64,000 nt of DNA, taken from assembly GCA_947623455.1 (NCBI GenBank), contig OX392530.1:4191501-4255500 (forward strand). The letters run 5' to 3'. Position 1 is the first letter of the stretch; each line of letters begins with the position of its first letter. The stretch is from Mimachlamys varia. Lineage: Eukaryota > Mollusca > Bivalvia > Pectinida > Pectinidae. The notes below the pieces were generated by a model. It searched no databases, was not told where the DNA came from, and saw nothing but the letters and a program-made list of their open reading frames with translations. This document shows, piece by piece, positions 28,701 through 38,065 of this stretch. Both the position numbers and the translations under genes were made by a program.

Positions 28701-31700
28701 TGTAATTCATTTGCTAGTAGATAAAAATTATCATACAAACAAAAGTTGTCATTATTCACATAACTTTGATGTACAAAGGCATTTTCCAGATACATGTATT
28801 ATCATTATGTGATGATAGACATGTTGCAGTATACTGTCGCCTTATCTGAGACAGTAATGTATGATTGTAATTACTATTTATCACTATCAATAACATTAAA
28901 ATCACAATAGATGCACAGTAAATATGATATACATGTAGATGTTATCATTATTTAATATAATAATACTTTATATTGTTTGCTCTATATAATCTTAATTTAC
29001 ATGATACCCTATAAATCCCTATTAATGATGATTATTGAAATCAATATATGTTATTTTTCTTTTTTTCCTCTCTCTCAGGCTCCAACACCGCCAACGAAAA
29101 GGTAAGGACTGCATTTTATATCTGTGCTACAATGTATTATCAATATGGGTGATGGTAGTTAGTATCTAGTAGATAGTTTCTTGATAGATAATGATTTTAG
29201 TTTGAATAGTTAGGGGGAAAAAAATTAACATTCCCAGGCAATCAATTCATTTGGACGACATTTTAATTTTGTCCATAGCAATTCATAGTAGAACAGATGT
29301 TTACCTAAACCTAATAGAACACAACAAAAGGGAAAATACGGCCTCTAATTATAAGCCATTACAAATGACGTTCGACAATAGGAACTAAGGAGATATCAGA
29401 TAGGATTCCTTGAACATAGTCTTCGACCTAAGTTTGAGGTGTATATATAGTGTTCGCTTGATGTACAAAAATTATCTGCCTTATTACCCGTGCTGACTGT
29501 CGGTTCCACAGTAAGTCTTGAACACTGTTTCATGAATGAACATCCAACTTTATACATATAGTTACAGTATCCTCAGATGAGAACACTGACCTTATTTTGA
29601 CCTTTAGTTGAGCTTATATTATCTCAAGTACTGACATAGTAATTTCTGGAGTATATATCTTCTACTGTTTGAAGCATATCTTTTGGCAAGTTATTCAGTG
29701 CCATGATAGGGGACAGTAACCATATATAAATCTGTTCTGGAGATAAAAGTGGCGGTATGCGAGGGTGGTGGTAGATTCGGGTTGCGATATGTCGAGGGTA
29801 CACTGTAGTATTTGAACTCCAGTCAAAGTCTCTTAAAAAGTGATGTTTCTTCATTCTCTTTATGTCTTAATAAATAAATGAAATAAAAAAAAAAATTATG
29901 TAACTTTCCCGCAAAAAATAAAAACAGTCAGTAATTAAGCTGTTTGATCTGAATTAATATGAAACAAGTTACTGATGCTGAAATCATTGAACTTTTGAGA
30001 CAGTCGTTTATTTTGACTTGTAAATTATTTTCAAGATTGGCTTTTAAAAGATTTCATAAGAAATCAAAGATTATTTTCCGTTGGCAATTTTTTTTATAAC
30101 CAAATGGTAACGTTTTTTTTCTTTCTCTCGCAGCCCAATATGTTCCATCACCTGATTGTCTCAAAAGTTCATTGGCTGAGCATGGCGGGGTCGGGGGTCA
30201 TACAGAGAAGAGGAATCTGTTAACCCAGCAATATGTGATCATGAACAAAATATTAGAAGCCAGAGGAGTGCTTAACATTAAAAAAACATTTATGATATAT
30301 GATTATTATCCGTCCAGATACAGTTTTACACCCTGTGATATTTGTGTTTCACTTAATTATGAGACACTGTCTTTTTAGTTGTGTTAATTTTATACTTCTA
30401 ACAATCCTGTTTGCTGTTAGGTATTATTTAAAATTGTGATACTTCCTAATAAGTTTTTATTTTTGTACCCTCTATATAAATATGATACAACCCTGGTTGT
30501 AAGATTAAGTTATACAATATAACCTGTCAAAACTGACCCCTGATTAATCCAAAACCTGTTTATTCCAACCTTGCCATTCGGTCCCAGCATTTCCATTTGT
30601 ATTCTACCTCTACAAACTTTACACATGTGCAAACCAGCCACATATTGGGTTATATCATGTAATTGTTGGTGTTGTGTTTCCTGTATATTCATACCTAATG
30701 ATGGTATTAGTGAACACTATAAATATGTTAAAGTATAGGAATTGTTCCCAGAACTTTTATTTTGTTTACTGTTATCGTGTTCTCCACAATTTTGTTTACT
30801 TGTTACTTGTACTCCACAATCTTGTTTACATAATACCGGTACTCAATTTATATATATTTTAATATTGCTCAAATATTAATAATATTCTCTCCTCTATCGC
30901 AGAATTTATTTGTTGTACTTTTATTTTTATATTTCTATCTTATTACTTTAATTCTGAGAATTATAAACAGAACAATTCATGTACCATAAAATAATAAATC
31001 ATCACAGTGATTAGTGATTTGCCTGATAAGGTCTAGTCCATTTACCCAATATTCTAATGATCTGACTACCTCCTTTCTAAGTGTAATACGTAGAGGTTAC
31101 ACAACAAGTATTTTTGTTTTTATGGTATTTTTTTCACTGGAATATAGCAGGTTTTTTTTTTCAAAAGTTGCAAAAACACAAGCTTAAAGTAGATGTTATT
31201 TGTAATTTTTTTGAAAATAACTAACTAGAGTGAAAGAAACAACATATGCAGCAACCATGAGTAATTTGTAACTATGATAAACAATCAAAAGATTAGAAAA
31301 TGATGTATGACCACAAGAATAAAATATAAACTTTATTTATTTTACAACAATGATGAAACAAGTTATCCAACTTATATTAATCACTCTTGTTGGCTCGGAT
31401 GTTAGTGCACGAGGGGTCTTATTATGTGAGGAAACCAGAGTACCCGGAGAAAACCCAGGTGTTTTGTATTTGGTATCAGTTACATCATTATGATAAATGA
31501 CTTGGAGTGAAATGTTCCGAATTGATATGCAAAACTGACAATTTTAGAAATATAAGAAAATATAATGTAATCTTTTTTGAATTATAAAATCTACTTTGAA
31601 CCCTCCGTCAGTTTGAACAAAATTAAATAAATATTGCCAATCCTGTTTGAATTTTACGAAATTATAGCTGCTGAAATAAAGACTAGTTAAAACTCTATGA

Positions 31701-34700
31701 TATACATAATCTATTATCGGGCTAATAATCTTTAAAGCAATAAATTGAAAAAAATCCATATATAAATAAAAAGATTTACAAAAGCAACCAAAAATTACTT
31801 TTGTAGGTTTTAATTTCTGTGAGTGTGTCAACAAGCTAATTAATCTCAGCCAAAGTCCACTGTGTGACAGTGTCACGTGTGTCACTTACCTTTAGAGGTT
31901 AATCTACATTTGGTATATTGGTTTTGTTGATGCCCTGGAATAACACCCAGCTATCATTGTAGAAACAACATTATATAAAGTTTGAACATTATCAAAATAT
32001 GTTTTCTTCATGTTTTATCCAGTAGACAATCATTATTTGTTTGTGTAAACTGTGAACTCAGTGATATTGTCCCTATGACATTTTCTTTCATGATGAACCA
32101 TTAATAGCAGATAGGTGCAGTCCATTAACTGGACATATTTGTATAAAGATGAATGTGTAAAGTTAGGAGGAAAATATATTTCTTTTATTGATACACTTAG
32201 TTTAAGGGGATATAGCATTAAAATGTCTCACTTCAGCATGCATTACCCTAGGCTGGTATTACCAAATACAGAACTGGAGTGAATTTTACTGCCTAAAAGT
32301 GCCATGCTCTACCTTCTATTCTTCGTTTTTCAATTTGTTAGTGTTTTAATTGGTTACTTTCTACTGGTTCAATGGTGATATTGTAATGGAATGTAACGTT
32401 TGGTTGTCCACCATCATCAGATGGTAGACTGTTCAAATTGTCCTGCATTGTCTGTTGTCAGCCCTTAAATAGGCTTAAACAATTAATTCTTTTTATTGCT
32501 TATACTATAACAGTACTGGATAGGTTGTCCCTATTGATATGCGATGCCCTTCTGATTTTGGAACTCATCAAGAACAATTGGTAGACATATAGCCTTCTTG
32601 GATTTTGACAATGTTTTCTGTTTCTTTCGAAATTAAGGATAGATCTTTCTCAGATTTCATATGTAGGTTCCCTTTGGTGCCTTGGTGCATGAACCCTTAT
32701 ATAGTAATTATCAAACAATAATAGCTGCCAAGATCCCGCTGGAAACACCGCTGATCTGTGTGGAAAATATAGTTACTGTAGTATTTCAGGCTTTATGGCT
32801 CAATTACCTTGTGAAAGATTATAATTCATTGCATGTGTATGAAATGTGATTTTTAAATGCATCAATTAAATTATCAAATTAAAATGTGTTTAGTTGTTAA
32901 CATTTTCAAGAAAATAACCTAAATGAATGGAAAACCAAACTTATGTAATACTCAGTTGATACCATTGGTTGTCCTGGTTACAGACTGGCCTAAACATTGG
33001 TTGTCCTAGTTACAGACTGGCCTAAACATTGGTTGTCCTGGTTACAGACTGGCCTAAACATTGATTGTCCTGGTTACAGACTGGCCTAAACATTGATTGT
33101 CCTGGTTACAGACTGGCCTAAACATTGGTTGTCCTGGTTACAGACTGGCCTAAACATTGATTGTCCTGGTTACAGACTGTGTCCCAGACATTGGCTGTCC
33201 TGGTTACAGACTGTCCCAGACATTGGCTGTCCTGGTAACAGACTGTCCCAGACATTGGTTGTCCTGATTACAGACTGGCCTAAACATTTGTTACAGACTG
33301 TCCCAGACATTGGCTGTCCTGGTTACAGACTGTCCCAGACATTGGCTGTCCTGGTTACAGACTGTCTCAGACATTGGTTGTCCTGGTTACAGACTGGCCT
33401 AAACATTTGTTGTCCTGGTTACAGACTGTCCCAGAAATTTGCCATCCTTGTTACAGACTGTCCCAGACATTGGCTGTCCTGGTTACAGACTGTCCCAGAC
33501 ATTGGCTGTCCTGGTAACAGATTGTCCCAGACATTGGCTGTCCTGGTTACAGACTGTCCCATACATTGGTTGTTGTGGTTACAGACTGTCCCAGACATTT
33601 GTTGTCCTGGTTACAGACTGTTCCACACATTGGTTGTCCTGGTAACAGACTTCCAATACATTGGTTGTCCTGGTTACAGACTGTCCAAGACTTTGGTTGT
33701 CCTGGTTACAGACTGTCCCAGACATTGGTTGTCCTTGTTACAGACTGTCCCAGACATTGGCTGTCCTAGTTACTGACTGTCCCACATATTGGTTGTCCTG
33801 GTTACAGACTGTACTAGACATTGGCTGTCCTAGTTACAGACTGTCCCACATATTGGTTGTCATGGTTACAGACTGTCCCAGACATTTGTTGTCATGGTTA
33901 CAGAATGTCCCATACATTGGTTGTCCTGGTTACAGACTTCCAATACATTGGTTGTCCTGGTTACAGAATGTCCAACACATTGGTTGTCCTGGTTACAGAC
34001 TGTTCCACACATTTGTTGTCGTGGTTACAGACTGTCTGATACATTGGCTGTTGTGATTACAAACTGTCCCGCACGTTGGTTGTCCTGGTTACAGACTGTT
34101 CCACACATTGGTTGTCCTGGTTACAGACTGTACCATACATTGGCTGCCCTGGTTACAGACTGTCCCACACATTGGTTGTCCTGGCTGCAGACTGTCCCAG
34201 ACATTGGTTGTCCGGGTTACAGACTGTCCCAGACATTGGCTGTCCTAGTTACTGACTGTCCAGCATATTGGTTGTCTTGGAACGTTACAGACTGTCCCAG
34301 ATATTTGTTTTCATGGTTACAGACTGTCCCAGACATTTGTTGTCCTGGTTACAGACTTCCAATACATTGGTTGTCCTGGTTACAGACTTCCAATACATTG
34401 GTTGTCCTGGTTACAGACTGTAACCACACATTGGTTGTCCTGGTTACAGACTGTCCCACACATTGGTTGGCCTCTGGTTACAGACTGTCCCAGACATTTG
34501 TTGTCTTGGTTACAGACTATCCGATACATTGGCTGTTGTGATTACAGACTGTCCCGCACATTGGTTGTCCTAGTTACAGACTGTCCAATACATTGGATGT
34601 CCTGGTTACAGACTGTCCCACACATTGGTTGTCCTAGTTACAGACTGTCCAATACATTGGATGTCCTGGTTACAGACTGTCCCACACATTGGTTGTCCTA

Positions 34701-37700
34701 GTTACAGACTGTCCAATACATTGGATGTCCTGGTTACAGACTGTCCCACACATTGGTTGTCTTGGTTACAGACTATCCGATACATTGGTTGTCCTGGTTA
34801 CAGACTGTAACCACACATTGGTTGTCCTGGTTACAGACTGTAACCACACATTGGTTGTCCTGGTTACAGACTGTCCCACACATTGGTTGTCCTCTGGTTA
34901 CAGACTATCTGATACATTGGTTGTCCTGGTTACAGACTGTCCCACACATTGGTTGTGTTGGTTACAGACTATCCGATACATTGGATGTCCTGGTTACAGA
35001 CACTCCCACACATTGGTTGTCCTAGTTACAGACTGTCCAATACATTGGATGTCCTGGTTACAGACTGTCCCACACATTGGTTGTCCTCTGGTTACAGACT
35101 GTCCCACACATTGGTTGTCCTGGTTACAGACTTTCCCAGACATTGGTTGTCTTGTTTCAGACTATCTGATACATTGGCTGTTATGATTACATACTTCCCA
35201 GAGTATTTTATCTGATGATCAAGGTCACAGAATTTAGTCATAAACATGTCAGTGTTCTCATGCTCAAACATAGATTTTGTGCTCGAGCCAACTTTCTTGC
35301 TACTTACTCAAACAATCAAAACATGAATGTAAACATTGAAAACTGATTTTTTCTTTAAAGTCTCTTCAATTATTTTCCAAATCATTTTCAAAATATTTCA
35401 TTATTGATATACAGTTGAACCTCGTTATCTCAAAGTCGACGGGACCATGGTAATTTAAAACTTCAAGTTAACCGAATATTCAAGTTACACGAGTTTAAAT
35501 GTTATTGTAAAGTTTGGCTGGGAACGACAAAATACTGAATTAAACAAGGTCTTCAAGTTATACGGGTTTGAGATAACGAGGTTCTACTGTATTAGTTAAT
35601 GGACAAAGAAATTATAGGAATGAGCACAAAACTATGCCTTGCATCATGAGCATGAGAAAGGCTTTATCAATACAGATCAAAGTTTAGCAATTTCTTCCAT
35701 GTTCTGTACATGTACATTAAGGGTTTTTCAGAATACACAAAACGACTGCATGTCCACATTAAAACTCGAGATTTGGTCACTCTTTCTTTATAAATCTCTT
35801 CCAACTTAAATTTGCAGTTTGTTAATTGTATCTGTCAAAGCCATCTCTGTAATGTTGAAGGTATTGCAGCCATAGTATAAACGGATTATGATCACAGAGG
35901 CCTTTTTTTGTGGTAATTGATTATACTTATCACGACCATGTTTCCTGTTGCAGTGGTTCCACATGTATCGAGGTGCTGAGGTTCGAAAAACAGCAGCTTG
36001 ATCTTCAGGTATGTAGAATAATTATACCTGTTTGTGTTCGGGTGCATCGTATAATTATAAAATTCCATGCAATCTGAAACCCATTCTTACAAACAGGTGA
36101 AATGGCAGGGTGATTAGGCAGATACAAAAAACAGACTGAGCAGATCTTATTTCTTAGACCTAGTGTCTGTCATAATAAATATGTTGTCGCAAATTAAGAA
36201 TTAAGTCTTATTTCATAGAAGAATTATATATTTCGCCAGTGGAGAAACCATATAATTATATAGTTACAAGTGACAGCTGTCATTTAGGGAGAGCTGTTTT
36301 GTCGGATTCAAAGAAGTGCAGTTTTTTTCTCTTTCTGTTTTTAACCAAATAAGGCATTTCCAAACTTAAGTTAATATTATGTGAAATCGCCAAAAAAGTC
36401 AAGAAGCTAAAATATCAATTTGAATTTCTAGGGAAAAAATATTGAACTATTGCACTTTTCAGATTAACAGTCTACGAGATCGTCTAAGCACAGACCAGCT
36501 AAAAGCTCTGCAAAATAAAAGTCAACTGTTGACACAAAAGATGGACCAGAAACAGGCAGAGCTGAAAAAAGGAGGAAAGGCCGCCCTTAAAGGTAGAACA
36601 ACAATGCACATTTATTACAACAACACTAAACCGCATATTTACTATCTCTGTGATGTTAAGTATTCTATATATGGAATATATTTACATGTACCTGGGTAAG
36701 TGTACCTGCCAGAGCTGTTAAACACTAGAGATCATCTTAAAGGTGTGATTTCATTGGTCAGTTGCATAAAAGGAGGAAGTCTAACCATGCAGAGAAATCA
36801 CATATCATCCATAAACATAATTTCCAATTACATCAGATATGAGTACATGAATACTGTTGCATACACTATGAATCAAAATGCAATTGTCTAAATAAATCAA
36901 ATGTATAGATGTCATAAGTATTCAATCACCAATCAGTTTAAACTGTATTTGGAGCATTCAAGTAAAGTACATTCCTCTTTATATCATGTTGCATTAGTCA
37001 GACAAAAACATGACATTAACAGGAATGTGACATTAAGAGAAACATGTTTATCCACTAAATCTAGTGCATTTCCAATCTACATATTAACTAAAAGTAAGCT
37101 AATCAATGTATATCTATGAAGATGTTTCAATTCTATCTTAGATAAACATTATTTCATAAATAAAACCGTTTTTGGGGTTATTTTTTTATTTTCTATGCAA
37201 TATTTTGTACAAGTTGCATTTTCTGGATATTTTATGTGATTGGATAAAAAAACATGATATAAAAGAGTAATGTGATGTTAATGGGTGATGTTAAGTGAAA
37301 TCCACTGTTTATTTACAAGGCATGGCAAAGGCTATTTGATGGTGAGGTATATTACGGTCTATAATTAGACAGTTCTTGAAAAATCTTATTGCCTTGAAAC
37401 AACAATTTCAGTTGTTCATGCAGTTTGATTATTTCATTGTAGATCTTTGTAATAATTAATACTGGGTTCTTCATTATTTCTAATTTAATAAAGCCCTGAT
37501 TAACTGTTATAAAAATAAGTTTTAACAAGGCTCAAGTTGACTGTTGATATAAGTTTTAACAGTTATATTCAATTCAGTAGGTTATATCTAGTCCCTAAAT
37601 ATCTGCCCTGTGTTTCAGCGTACGTCCAGCAGGTAGAGCAGGAGATACCGGCCTATGAGGAGGAAGCTCGGCAACTCACCAAAGGGGGAGACATGCACAA

Positions 37701-37956
37701 GGCTCAGATGATGCTCAATAAAATTAAACATGCTGAGAAAGATGTAAAAATTATATTTTTTCCAATCTTTAGCCGGTAAATAGATATGTACATTTGCCAA
37801 TCAATATGATAAACAGTATACCAAATCCTCATTCAATCTAGCGTTTCAACATATAAATAATACATTGTATTCATAAATAATGATTCCTTCTTTTTAAATG
37901 TTTTCGTTTTTTGTTTGCAGCTTAAAGCCATAAGAGATAAAATCCCAGACATATAG
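6210..37956 (+). CDS. CC2D1A: Coiled-coil and C2 domain-containing protein 1 (CC2D1A/B, Lgd/Freud-1 family)
   Basis: The gene is complete: 27 coding exons join with matching phase from ATG 6210 to TAG 37954-37956, for 954 codons (human CC2D1A is 951). Domain order fits the family: acidic N-terminus (~20-125), DM14 repeats at ~130-190, 240-300, 360-418 and 495-551, a C2 domain at ~635-790 and a helical C-terminus at ~835-954. Family members bind the ESCRT-III protein CHMP4/Shrub through DM14 repeats, act in endosomal sorting and Notch signalling (Drosophila Lgd), and are reported as transcriptional repressors (Freud-1). Invertebrates usually have one gene, so it probably represents both vertebrate paralogues. 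Exon coordinates are in the block entries. Four of its splice sites lie inside tandem arrays. The weakest joins are exon 22 (24 nt) and exon 23 (23 nt). Confidence 0.9.
6770..6915 (+). mobile_element. tRNA-headed SINE-like repeat
   Basis: It has an A-box-like TAGCTCA...GTCGGTAGAGC at 6830-6853 and a B-box GGTTCGAGCCC at 6881-6891, followed by CGACGGCAC. The 3' acceptor half CGACGGC has no complementary 5' half (TTCTCTT stands there) and the anticodon stem does not pair, so this is a SINE head and not a working tRNA. A partial second copy of its flanks (TTACAAGCATGAGC, GACGGCACTAT) lies at about 7055-7130. It is in CC2D1 intron 1. Confidence 0.55.
11418..11447 (+). other. G-rich tract, G-quadruplex-prone
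   Basis: An almost pure G run, broken by single A and T bases, lies about 70 bases upstream of the 45-bp array in CC2D1 intron 5. It could form a G-quadruplex on the sense strand and in the pre-mRNA. Confidence 0.6.
11515..13525 (+). repeat. 45-bp minisatellite of about 44 copies carrying the exon 6 3' splice site
   Basis: Each unit reads approximately ATGACTTATATCTCTGTAG | CTCCTATAATTGAGATTTTA plus ATTAAC; the bar marks the exon 6 acceptor. The final copy is the real boundary: CTCTGTAG ends at 13512 and exon 6 starts CTCCTGTGATTGAG at 13513. Every unit therefore holds a branch-point-like TTAAC, a short pyrimidine stretch, an AG and about 14 exon-like bases. Three units (near 12478, 12522 and 12790) are 44 bp and shift the frame. 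From 12819 to the exon the frame is open and is the exon 6 frame. Gene finders may call this a MTYISVAPIIEILIN-repeat protein; I regard it as intronic DNA with possible exonisation. Confidence 0.93.
13513..14608 (+). CDS. CC2D1A: CC2D1 exons 6-8: Pro-rich linker and DM14-2
   Basis: Exons: 13513-13626, 13970-14076, 14524-14608. Exon 6 encodes a Pro/Ser linker (IEPTLPQREPSPKPAPVPE). It must end at CAGA|GTAATT: exon 7 enters needing one base, and the later donor-like site TCA|GTAAAA would give an immediate stop. Exons 7-8 encode DM14-2: RQQQYKQAALHAKNSGD, YIKIAK, FEHVITALDEGKSIDLS, then PPPPPGYG. Both ends of this block abut splice-site minisatellites, the acceptor of exon 6 and the donor of exon 8. 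Confidence 0.88.
14582..15615 (+). repeat. About 30-36 bp array, about 30 copies, carrying the exon 8 5' splice site
   Basis: Each unit is a C-run of variable length, then CCTGGGTATGGTG | GTAAGTA; the bar marks the true exon 8 donor, whose first copy ends the exon at 14608. I count about 31 units, most keeping a perfect GTAAGT. Decayed copies are near 14792, 14858, 15577 and 15612. The exonic part encodes PPPPPGYG, so the array duplicates coding and intronic halves together. The template strand is G-rich throughout and could form quadruplexes. Confidence 0.92.
15910..17536 (+). CDS. CC2D1A: CC2D1 exons 9-11: linker and DM14-3
   Basis: Exons: 15910-16029, 16742-16890, 17464-17536, with phases 1, 0, 1. 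Exon 9 is a linker (SEAPAKLVSQPPPQVKV). Exon 10 encodes DM14-3: MDALQQRLEKYKSAEAAAKE, AGDGSKARRHGRIVK. Exon 11 continues QYQDAIKATKAGRTVNYDEL PTPP, which corresponds to QYQDAIRAHKAGRAVDVAEL PVPP in human CC2D1A. Splice sites here are ordinary and no arrays overlap them. Confidence 0.9.
18160..20362 (+). CDS. CC2D1A: CC2D1 exons 12-14: Ser/Pro linker and DM14-4
   Basis: Exons: 18160-18357, 19689-19831, 20306-20362, with phases 1, 0, 0. Exon 12 encodes a low-complexity linker with an Ala run and many Ser-Pro/Thr-Pro sites (TPSPNRTPQPAAKPVQRA). Exon 13 encodes the fourth DM14 (YLLRERMNEYRQAAVKAKKA, DLELAKKYMRIAK) and exon 14 finishes it (GFEPMIDAADSGLPVDMTQ). The exon 12 donor is amplified downstream. 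Confidence 0.9.
18321..19592 (+). repeat. Compound tandem array carrying the exon 12 donor, about 13 copies
   Basis: Each main unit includes a copy of the last ~37 bases of exon 12 (from ACACCACAACCGGCGGCC to CAGTACAAAGGGCCT) followed by GTATGTTTATA or GTAAGTTTAT. A variable spacer with AAGTCAC(A/G)CCAAACAGAAAC follows. Spacing is about 63-85 bp at the edges and about 132 bp in the centre, where a unit lacking the exon-like part alternates, so there is higher-order structure. Copies from about 19240 onward are diverged (AACCAACAGTCAAACC). Confidence 0.88.
20949..25808 (+). CDS. CC2D1A: CC2D1 exons 15-21: pre-C2 helical region and C2 domain
   Basis: Exons: 20949-21077, 21590-21648, 22399-22515, 23310-23377, 23623-23678, 25053-25104, 25471-25808; phases at the ends are 0, 2, 2, 1, 0, 1, 0. 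Exons 15-17 give helices (NEIFKKLEQDLINQIR, HFTKLGDVLNAAKFQKMEQG). The C2 domain begins near FHYENRTFSLVQ and continues DLGDNDLELTLVRGIQLPT, DLDTYVKYEFPYPT and EPWKLQISRKSRGFGRVVER. It ends with KAVKFEVYQKKGFFKGDKLI GT, DGRKAAGGKLEVKIRIRDPL and KEKWLVID. These blocks align in order with human CC2D1A. C2 domains of this family bind phospholipids. Confidence 0.9.
21694..21851. mobile_element. Palindromic MITE-like element
   Basis: The arms begin TAAGCATTGATG on the left and end CATCAATGCTTA on the right. They continue inward through AGTTTCAT...GGTATGAAAAAA and its inverse, to a central GAATCCGCGTAGCGGATTC. It lies in CC2D1 intron 16, just after exon 16. Confidence 0.65.
23086..23338 (+). repeat. 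75-bp tandem repeat (3 intronic copies plus the exon 18 boundary)
   Basis: TGTAACACA(G/A)ATCTA begins at exactly 23086, 23161, 23236 and 23311. The last of these lies one base inside exon 18 (start 23310). Each earlier copy includes a decayed version of the exon's first ~28 bases. The shared spacer is CATTAGTTAGAGGGTTAATT plus AAGATTATATCT. Acceptor dinucleotides have decayed (AAG, AAG, TGG), so these look like older copies of an intron-exon boundary duplication. Confidence 0.9.
23779..24167. mobile_element. TIR element, 389 bp, ends CAATCTGATTAAAAT
   Basis: CAATCTGATTAAAAT at 23779-23793 is matched by its exact inverse ATTTTAATCAGATTG at 24153-24167. Further partial pairing follows inward (ATCTTGATC / AAGGATCTG). 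It is non-coding and lies in CC2D1 intron 19. Confidence 0.65.
25897..26068. mobile_element. Tc1/mariner-type MITE (CAGT-AACCTCGTTATCT family), copy 1
   Basis: The left end CAGTAAAACCTCATTATCTT and the right end GAAAACGAGGTTCAACTA are inverted and flanked by TA. It is the same family as 35412-35589. It starts about 90 bases after exon 21. Confidence 0.65.
26367..37956 (+). CDS. CC2D1A: CC2D1 exons 22-27: linker microexons and C-terminal helices
   Basis: Exons: 26367-26390 (candidate 24-nt microexon, SGRQGKSQ, phase 0-0), 29079-29101 (23 nt, APTPPTK), 35954-36008, 36463-36592, 37619-37743, 37921-37956. The tail reads IEVLRFEKQQLDLQ INSLRD, QNKSQLLTQKMDQKQAELKK, then VQQVEQEIPAYEEEARQLTK and finally LKAIRDKIPDI-stop. 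It corresponds to LSVLAFDQERLERKILALR and the following helices in human CC2D1A. The 24-nt exon has good sites (GTAG|TCAGGG, CACAG|GTGAGA) but is optional, because skipping it keeps the frame. The 23-nt exon is needed for phase. Confidence 0.82.
26640..27130. repeat. Dispersed repeat with internal ~150-bp triplication
   Basis: It starts AGCCCACCGTCATGAGATGG, followed by three diverged copies of a block containing TTCATAT(C/G)CAGGTTCC and GTGCATTGTC, each with a CCGCCATCTTG-type motif. A related fragment lies at about 32400-32700. I associate this family with bivalve genomes from memory; it was not checked. Confidence 0.55.
27170..27347. mobile_element. Palindromic MITE, CTTAACTTAAGG family, copy 1 (degraded)
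   Basis: GTTTCGTCAATGTTCCTTAA on the left and TTAAGTTAAGGAACATTGAT on the right are inverted ends. The internal CTCCATAGGAATGCAT block matches the element at 58506-58698. Confidence 0.7.
27577..28108. mobile_element. Tc1/mariner-like MITE, about 530 bp
   Basis: The left end CACTGCCATCCAAAAGTT and the right end AACTTTTAGATGGCAGC are inverted, with TA next to each. The interior is AT-rich and has no transposase reading frame. Confidence 0.6.
28191..28607 (+). mobile_element. TIR element with THAP-like remnant
   Basis: The ends TTTAGGGCACTTCACAATGG (plus CGGC) and GCCGCCATTTTG...AGTGTCCTAAA are inverted. The combination of such ends with a THAP fragment inside suggests a decayed P-element-like transposon. 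It lies in CC2D1 intron 22. Confidence 0.55.
28273..28455 (+). pseudogene. Decayed THAP zinc-finger fragment
   Basis: An ATG at 28273 is followed after nine codons by a stop. A second segment from 28312 reads WCVVPRC, then a basic stretch (VSRKRNN) and LRALWIAF. A neighbouring frame supplies VTFRSFPTVKR. These echo the THAP order C-x(2-4)-C, FHxFP, then W. Frameshifts and stops break it, so no product is expected. The assignment rests on motif order only. Confidence 0.4.
31385..31460. repeat. Dispersed repeat fragment
   Basis: It contains GAGGAAACCAGAGTACCCGG and AGAAAACCC, a motif string I recall from repeats in several invertebrate genomes. The boundaries are uncertain and there is no coding potential. 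Confidence 0.35.
32963..35205 (+). repeat. 32-bp minisatellite, about 70 copies
   Basis: The unit is CATTGGTTGTCCTGGTTACA plus GACTGTCCCAGA, with variants such as GGCCTAAA, GTAACCACA and TTCCAATA. It lies in the 6.85-kb CC2D1 intron 23, between the 23-nt exon and exon 24. No unit contains a stop in any + frame, and 32 is not a multiple of 3. Three frames therefore rotate through VLVTDC, LSWLQT and PGYRLS, giving long spurious ORFs of up to 227 codons. Every unit carries an acceptor-like GGTTACAG. Confidence 0.92.
35412..35589. mobile_element. Tc1/mariner-type MITE (CAGT-AACCTCGTTATCT family), copy 2
   Basis: The left end CAGTTGAACCTCGTTATCTC and the right end GAGATAACGAGGTTCTACTG are inverted repeats flanked by TA on both sides. 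It is non-coding, 178 bp, between the 32-bp array and exon 24. Confidence 0.8.
36966..37307 (-). mobile_element. MITE, CAGTGGATTTCACTTAA family, copy 1
   Basis: The right end TTAAGTGAAATCCACTG is the inverse of the left end of the element at 58768-59203. The left side CATTCCTCTTTATATCATG matches that element's other end inverted. It lies in CC2D1 intron 25. Confidence 0.7.
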
Positions 37957-38065
37957 TAACATCTAAGTGCTTCTCATCACAATTCTCCCATGATGCACCA
38001 TCCAAGACGGAAGGATGTCATTATGCTCTGGATGAGCTGGAGATAAATGCCTGGTGCATCTTATA

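Noticed and set aside
30133..30378. Extra CC2D1 exon after TTTCTCTCGCAG with an open frame (YVPSPDCLKSSLAEHGG...)
   Set aside because: The open frame needs an entry phase that no neighbouring exon supplies; from exon 23 it stops after eight codons. It has no likeness to CC2D1 proteins that I recall. An alternative terminal exon is possible but unsupported.
33093..35215. Overlapping + ORFs of up to 227 codons (LSWLQTVPDIGC type)
   Set aside because: The 32-bp unit has no stop in any + frame, so ORFs are automatic. No codon bias or domain.
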